Translations under genes and position numbers: made by a program
The notes under the pieces: model-generated
Told to the model about the DNA's origin: nothing
What the model saw: the letters and a program-made list of their open reading frames with translations, nothing else
The model's database searches: none
Source of the DNA: Brachypodius melanocephalos
Lineage: Eukaryota; Chordata; Aves; Passeriformes; Pycnonotidae
DNA length: 64,000 nucleotides
Assembly (NCBI GenBank): GCA_013398615.1
Contig: VZSR01001685.1
Coordinates: 32,279,141-32,343,140, forward strand
Direction of reading: 5' to 3'
In this document: positions 62,898 through 64,000 of the stretch, one piece after another
Layout of the letters: each line of letters opens with the position of its first letter
How positions within the stretch are numbered: the first letter of the stretch is position 1

Positions 62898-64000
62898 GTA
62901 TGGTACTTATCCCTTTTAAACATTAAGATGTCAAACATTTTCTAATGACAGTTTCTTTTAGGGAAAGACAGTGCAACTTTTAAAACAGCTCTATTTAATT
63001 TCCATGGCCAAAAAAACAGTGAGGGCATGACAAATCTTGAAATCATAAAATACAGGTGTGGCAGCATAAGATATATAGATTTTAGACATATATAGTTACA
63101 TATATAAGCTATCATGTAAGCATATAGAAGTGAATTCCTCTTCTACTTACTTTTGGCATAATAGTTTATGACAAATATACACCCAGGTTGCTGTGGATTT
63201 GTAAATTTACAAAATATGGTAGAAATTAATACAGATTCATGATATATCTCCAGATATGCATATGATATACAACTTTACTTTTCAAATAAATTTGATACAA
63301 ATTATTTTAGATAGTGATATAAGCTTAATTACAGAAAGATTATGAAGTATTCTGATATCTCTGTCAAACATCTCTGTAAGACTATACATCTATGCTAAGA
63401 CTCTTTAAAGCAGTATGGCATCTTTTCACATAAGCGATATCTAGCTTTTGGTATTACAAATTAATAGTTAATTTTAACTAGAGGCATGTCAAAGCTGCTA
63501 AATACAGCTCCAAAATTATCCACAATTCTGCCATGTATGTACATGAAGCTTTAACTCAACTATATCTTAAAATTGCTTTGTGCTATTGTTTACATGGTGT
63601 CATGAAAGTTCTCACTTTTCAAACACAGATCCTTTTATAGCTTATTTTAACCATGCAAAGTAAGGACATTTGCAGAAGGGTGTGCAATATGTCCTGGGTT
63701 TTTTTGCCATACTTCTTCCCTACTTTCATTTGGTTTTATATGGATTATATGTAAATTTTGACCTGTCTCCCGTAGGCTTTTTCCCCCATATTGTAAAAAT
63801 ACTTTTTTGGTTTTTGCTTTCTTGATAATTTATTTCTCTTCTAATATGTTTTTTTTCAGCCTGTCTATGCACTATGTATCTGTTTGTACTGCATTCTTTT
63901 TGGCTCTAGATGATTTCTTCCTCCATCTCCTCCTCCTTCCCAACTCAAAGAACTAATTTTTTTTCTTCAAAATAAATGGACTTCTGCCCTAGAGGCCTTC
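62898..64000 (+). other. SLC26A7: Start of SLC26A7 intron 10, runs off the window
   Basis: AT-rich sequence with a pyrimidine tract and AG at 63859. The frame that would follow that acceptor hits a stop after 17 codons and does not match the expected TM12 residues, so it is not the next exon. Confidence 0.88.

Larger units (their letters stand above)
21304..64000 (+). other. SLC26A7: SLC26A7 gene body, 5' part (start-codon exon to intron 10; gene continues past the window)
   Basis: Nine exons on the + strand splice into one uninterrupted frame encoding residues 1-405 of a SulP/SLC26 anion transporter. The conceptual protein matches vertebrate SLC26A7 as I remember it almost block for block, better than other SLC26 members. 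Family knowledge: SLC26A7 is a Cl-/HCO3- exchanger or pH-regulated Cl- channel. It is found at the basolateral membrane of kidney intercalated and gastric parietal cells and in thyroid follicular cells, where its loss causes goitrous hypothyroidism in people. Coding exon sizes are 190 (from the ATG), 111, 173, 165, 153, 83, 148, 114 and 78 bases, summing to 1215 = 405 codons. Introns are about 13.3, 3.7, 7.6, 7.6, 1.4, 1.6, 2.0, 3.2 and more than 1.1 kb. The exons for the final membrane helices and the STAS domain are not here. Confidence 0.95.

Noticed and set aside
63860..63910. Candidate next SLC26A7 exon after a T-rich tract and CAG
   Set aside because: In the required phase it reaches a stop after 17 codons and does not encode the Cys-Val-Leu-Ala start of TM12 expected after residue 405.
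1..64000. CRISPR arrays, tRNA or rRNA genes, bacterial operons
   Set aside because: No regularly spaced repeats, no cloverleaf candidates I could recognise and no rRNA-like blocks; the content is vertebrate intron and intergenic DNA.

Overview
This is a vertebrate nuclear window, most likely from a bird. It is AT-rich with sparse CpG. It carries several CR1 LINE 3' ends of the kind that dominate avian and other sauropsid genomes, and one multi-exon gene with long introns. There are no prokaryotic-style gene blocks; almost every open frame in the window is chance or repeat-derived. Placement among birds is an inference, and I could not resolve order or species.

The only gene I can support is SLC26A7, on the + strand. 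SLC26A7 is the pH- and chloride-sensitive anion exchanger/channel of the SulP/SLC26 family. The window holds a 5'UTR plus start-codon exon (21304-21601) and eight further coding exons: 34897-35007, 38668-38840, 46397-46561, 54130-54282, 55637-55719, 57283-57430, 59457-59570 and 62820-62897. All internal junctions have AG acceptors and GT donors and keep one reading frame. Together they encode residues 1-405 counted from the MTGA methionine, roughly the first 60% of a protein that is about 656 residues in human. This covers the N-terminal tail and the UraA-fold membrane domain up to about TM11. The last membrane helices and the C-terminal STAS domain lie beyond base 64000. The acceptor in front of the start-codon exon means at least one untranslated exon and the promoter lie further upstream, possibly outside the window.

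Layout: 1-21303 is non-coding upstream sequence (intergenic, or intron 1 of SLC26A7). It contains CR1 fragments, a diverged 70-bp tandem duplication, a compound pyrimidine/TTA microsatellite and a 79-base assembly gap in a poly-T tract. The rest is the gene body with introns of 1.4-13.3 kb. Intron 2 holds a second gap of 109 bases, a well-preserved CR1 3' end and a 44-base A run. Intron 3 holds two abutting CR1 fossils in opposite orientations, one retaining recognisable reverse-transcriptase blocks. Intron 4 has an ATA microsatellite. Intron 5 has a TG microsatellite and a strong decoy splice acceptor. Intron 9 has another CR1 copy.

I found no convincing undescribed system. The observations worth a second look are the RT-bearing ancient CR1, the CpG-dense exon at 46397-46561, the possible cryptic terminal exon in intron 5, and the tandem duplication upstream.
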